Position numbers and translations under genes: made by a program
In this document: piece after piece, positions 60,521-64,000 of the stretch
Position numbering within the stretch: the first letter of the stretch is position 1
How the letters are laid out: each line of letters begins with the position of its first letter
The notes under the pieces: generated by a model
Seen by the model: only the letters and a program-made list of their open reading frames with translations
The model's database searches: none
Told to the model about the DNA's origin: nothing
Assembly (NCBI GenBank): GCA_951217055.1
Contig: OX578276.1
Location: forward strand, 74,887,144-74,951,143
DNA length: 64,000 nucleotides
Reading direction: 5' to 3'
DNA from: Gerris lacustris
Taxonomy: Eukaryota; Arthropoda; Insecta; Hemiptera; Gerridae

Positions 60521-63447
60521 TCAGTCGTTCTCCTCTTGGTCGTCTGGTTTCTCTTTCAAAACATTAGATCGGAGCTGGTCCAGAGTGGAACCTTCATATA
60601 AGCGCTTAATACCTCTTGGCAGAGCTCTGCACGAGCTCAAGTTAAGCCAGCAAAGGTGAGTGCAGCTCTCTAGCACGCTCCTTACCGGATCCATACTCAC
60701 TGATGATCCGCGAAGGTTTAATGACCTAACAAGCAAATTTAAACATTAATCCATCATTGGTCTTAAATAAAGGTAATGCACAAATCAAATATAACAGAAA
60801 AAACAAATACTTAAATAAAAACTTCATATAAATTTGTGATCTACTTTCCAATATCTTTAAAATGATAAATGATACATTCAAAAATTTCAAAAACTAAAAT
60901 TTTTTATTGTTACGCGAACCCAAATTTTCTAAAATTCAACTTTTTTAAATGAGCTCCTGAAAATATGATTGGACTACAGAGATGCATATAAATGTATTTT
61001 TTCACATTTTAAGGACCAATCCTTATAAGGTAGTGGAGGGGGGATTTTTTTGGTAATTTTAAGGGTATAATGGCCGCCATCTTGAGAATGCATTATATAT
61101 TTGTGATAAAATAAGATTGTGATTGCTCAAACGAAAGTCGAGGTGTGAGGTTCGTAACATATTTTCTGTTTTGGGGCAAAAAATTTGTTCTTTTATACCA
61201 ATGTTTAAATCCCTAGCAACAATAGGTCAGGAGATATGAACCAAGATGCGACGGACAGATGAACTACCAAAAGCATAGGATGACCTCAAAATCCTAAAAA
61301 CAAAATAAATGGAACTGATAAATAATAAACCTAAAGTTATTACCTAAGAGGAGAATGTTGAGCATGTGAGGCCAACGCCCTAACAGCGGCATCCAGTGGC
61401 TCAGTAGCAGTGGACCATGCCAAGTCTACTTCAACTAAGCTATGTGCCCATTTCTGGCATATTAATTCTAATCCAGAATCATTCAGTCTTGTTACATAAC
61501 AACCTGTTAACACACAAGATTTAATTAATCACACACTGTAATTATTGTTCTTCACCAAGGTGAAATAAAGTGAACCTATATAAAATAAACTGGAGGTTAT
61601 TTCAGTTAGCACAATAAGTACATAGGGTCTGAATGGGTGATACAGAAGGAAACAACCTTAAATAAAACCCATCAAACTAAAATAAAAGAGAAGCATGGGA
61701 ATCCAGCTAGTTTATTAACAAGTACTCATTTTCTGTTTTCTAGCCAGTTGTTATTTCTTTTGATGGATCGTTTTAAATTTAAATTTATTTGGCAATACAC
61801 TGTGGTAACCCATAATTATACCACATATCAATATAATAATAATTAAAATTCACAAAATTCAGAAAGGATATAAAAATATAAATGAACTCCTATAAAATTT
61901 TATTAGTAACTTTAAATCTTCGTTTAGCTCGTTCTTCTTTAAGTTTTAATCCCCCTGGTGTGACGTCAGAACGAGGGCGTAACTTCTGGTGTGACGTCAG
62001 GACTTGCGCAGTTTTGTCCTTTTTTAACCCCCTTTCTTTGGAGCCTGTGGTGGCCATGTTTGTAGCTCACTTTACCAGCGGCTATGGACAGGGAGGCGTC
62101 TTGGAAGGTCCATTGGAAGATGTAACATTTTTTAGAACCTGTCAATATATGTCGATTTAGTTTTTTTTTGCACTCATTAATCGTTGGGTGAGACTTGTTG
62201 GAGTCACAATAATAATTTTTTATATAATTACCACAAAAATTTCTTCAGTTGAAATACTTCTTGCCGATGTAAATCGTAAGTTAATTTTTTTTTAAATCAA
62301 ACTTTAAGTCATATAGTTTTGCTTATTTTTAAAAAGTACAGTAAATTCTTTTGTTGTATAACCAACCTAATTATTTGGTTGCTTATTTTTAAAAAGTACA
62401 GTAAATTCTTTTGTTGTATAACCAACCTAATTATTTGGTTATGTTTGGATTTATTCCAGGGTCTTATCTTACGCCACGTATCTTATGACTTAACTTATGC
62501 CACATTATCTTATGCCGCCTTATTTTAAGCTGCAGCGTCTTACGCTGTTGTAGTGTTAACTTAACACACGCTATTACACTCTAGACTCATTAGTCTTAAC
62601 ATTTCTTCTGCTACTGCTTCATAACAGTTTTTGCATTACTTCAACCAACTTTAATAATGCTAAAATAATATAAATTCATCATTTCTTTGGATGCGGAATA
62701 GTTTCCCTCCAATTTTGAAACAAAGCGATGCCATAAGCCACGCTTTCTCAGTAACGGAAATCAACCTGTTGATATTGGAGCATCACTCCTATAATTTTTT
62801 ATTGTACTAAATTATTTATTTTATTTATATATTATACAAGAAAAGGGTTCATATAAATATAAAAATATATAAAAAGAATAATAAATAATGTTAAATAATA
62901 TATTTATAACAAAAATAAGAATTAGTTAAGAAAAGATATACTTTAAAAATGAAAAGCCTAATCTCTACTGAAAATTTGTTAATTATATTTATGTTAAATT
63001 GTTCTATATGAAAGACTTATTTAAAATATACAAAAAGTATTTTTTTATGTTAATTGAATTTTTTTTCATTAATATTTTTTTTTTGCTACCCGAACACATT
63101 TTATATACCCATAATAGGGCTTACACCGTAACACATACAAAAAATAAATTAAATTTCATTGCTTACACAGTTACTTAGACAGTTCATTGTCACAACGGTT
63201 AATGTAAATAAGAGAAAATAAAAAAGGTACCTGAGAGGAAGAGGTGCTCTAGGTCCCAGGCAGGTACCCGGACTAAAGAGGAGTCTGTCAGGCGAGAACA
63301 GCCCCGTACATCTAGTAGTCGAAGCTTGTTTGAGCTCTTGAGTATCCTTAGAAGAGAATCATCATCAATAAATGGCCGTGATGAAATATCTCCTATTACT
63401 CCAGCCACACTGAGTTCCTCCAGTTCTGGAAATCCCTCAGACATACT
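60521..63447 (-). CDS. FBXL6: F-box/LRR-repeat protein, FBXL6-like, last three exons (5' part outside the window)
   Basis: Exons (minus strand, 5' to 3'): 63231-63447, 61344-61503, 60521-60725. Acceptor TTTTTCAG precedes the first, junctions are GT-AG with matching phases, and the stop is TGA. Together they encode 193 residues of leucine-rich repeats: FPELEELSVAGV, LRLLDVRGCSRLTDSSL, DLEHLFLSGCYV, GLELICQKWAHSLVEVDLAWS, LRSLNLRGSSVS, HLCWLNLSSCRALPRGIKRLYEG, ending in an acidic tail. The order, and the phrases QKW.H.L.E.DL, SLNLRG and CR.LPRG.KR.Y, match my memory of the FBXL6 C-terminus. Known role: F-box proteins link substrates to SCF ubiquitin ligases. The F-box itself would be upstream and is not in the window, so the family name is somewhat less certain than the gene structure. 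Confidence 0.82.
61961..61999. promoter_or_regulatory. Two perfect CRE palindromes (TGACGTCA), 31 bp apart
   Basis: TGACGTCA at 61961-61968 and 61992-61999, each within a repeated context 'ctggtgtgacgtcagRac'. The surrounding 61950-62110 is unusually GC-rich for the window. This is in an intron of the FBXL6-like gene. Function as CREB/ATF sites is inference; the block may be part of a transposon. Confidence 0.45.
62321..62440 (+). repeat. Exact 60-bp tandem duplication
   Basis: Units 62321-62380 and 62381-62440 are identical, beginning 'gcttatttttaaaaagtaca'. Perfect identity suggests a very recent event or an assembly artefact. Confidence 0.95.
62462..62545 (+). repeat. Degenerate repeat of a TCTTAYGCC-like unit
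   Basis: 'cttatcttacgccac', 'tatcttatgact', 'acttatgccac', 'tatcttatgccgcc' and 'gtcttacgctg' follow one another with spacing of about 12-20 bases, in the FBXL6-like intron. Confidence 0.5.
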
Positions 63448-63530
63448 CTGAAAAAGTCAACCCAATAATTAATGTAATTCATAGTTTCAGCCGAGATTTT
63501 GTGATTTTTACTCATATTTAAAAAAAAAAT

Positions 63531-63758
63531 CACTATTTAATTTTAGGTACTTCTTTATTGTCTACAACACAAATATTTTACACTATACAGCATACCGGTT
63601 TCAGCATGTCTGCCATCGTCAGTGGTTAAGTACAAACTCAAAGTTAAGTTTGTTTGTACTTAACCACTGATGATGGCAGACATGCAGAAACCAGTAAGGT
63701 GTATAGTGAAAAATATGTGTGATGTAGACAATAAAGAAGTACCTAAAATTAAATAGTG
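63531..63758. mobile_element. Fold-back MITE, 228 bp, with arms over 100 bp
   Basis: The left arm starts CACTATTTAATTTTAGGTAC (63531) and the right arm ends with its reverse complement at 63758. The arms pair along nearly their whole length ('cagcatgtctgccatcgtcagtggttaagtac' region, with few mismatches), leaving a loop of about 15 bases near 63645. It lies in the intron upstream of the first visible FBXL6-like exon. Confidence 0.85.
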
Positions 63759-64000
63759 TTTTAATTTTTTTTAAACCCAATAATTGCAAAATCATTGCTA
63801 GGATTTTAAATAAAAAAACATTTTAATTATTACAAGTGATTGACAACTTATTAACTAAAAAAGGAAGAGTTTAAGAAAATGTAATAATTCACGTAATGTA
63901 AAAGATGGTAGACGAACTTCCAACATTTAATAATTAAAAGCCAGACAATATATTAATTTATCTTCAATAAGGACTACGCAAAGTGTTCATAACCACACAA
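63759..64000. other. Intron sequence of the FBXL6-like gene to the window edge
   Basis: Nothing recognisable. It must lie within the gene, because the exon at 63231-63447 begins with a splice acceptor and needs upstream exons. Confidence 0.5.

Overview
The window is an AT-rich eukaryotic nuclear segment from an arthropod, most likely an insect. The evidence is intron-rich genes with GT-AG introns, animal-specific protein families, and dense insect-type transposon remnants (jockey/CR1-like LINEs, hAT, Harbinger-like, pogo-like, Helitron-like). The order or species cannot be fixed from the sequence alone. All gene structures below were built by hand by reading exons in frame across splice sites. 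Comparison with known families is from memory, without a database search.

There are four genes. (1) EXT2 (exostosin-2, heparan sulfate co-polymerase), minus strand, 8888-21135: ten coding exons, 708 residues, complete. (2) CDK8 (Mediator kinase), plus strand, 21562-33322: eleven coding exons, 449 residues, complete. It is head-to-head with EXT2, with only 426 bp between the two start codons, so the two probably share a bidirectional promoter. (3) A lysosomal/tissue alpha-L-fucosidase (GH29), minus strand, 35058-42753: nine coding exons, 468 residues, complete, convergent with CDK8. (4) The last three exons of an F-box/LRR protein resembling FBXL6, minus strand, 60521-63447. Its 5' part lies beyond the right edge.

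Between and inside the genes: 1-8.7 kb is gene-free and holds a tandemly duplicated repeat, a possible Helitron family, a fold-back MITE, a pogo-like element and a 58-bp Helitron-like element. EXT2 introns carry two 5'-truncated LINE fragments (15226-16440 with a 14-bp target duplication; about 16590-17727), MITEs and a diverged tandem repeat. CDK8 introns carry a 565-bp Harbinger-like fold-back element, SINE-like repeats and MITEs, and one intron ends in a 58-T tract abutting the acceptor. A mariner-type transposon remnant lies just past the CDK8 stop. The 17.7 kb between alpha-L-fucosidase and the FBXL6-like gene appears gene-free. It contains a jockey remnant, a Helitron-like 3' end, long G runs, and a hAT element (50451-52397) with a second hAT element nested inside it, both with intact 8-bp target duplications.

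The genes are ordinary housekeeping genes and do not form a pathway together. I found no convincing new biological system. The most interesting signals are transposon architecture, the shared EXT2/CDK8 promoter, and an unexplained dispersed motif in CDK8 intron 9.
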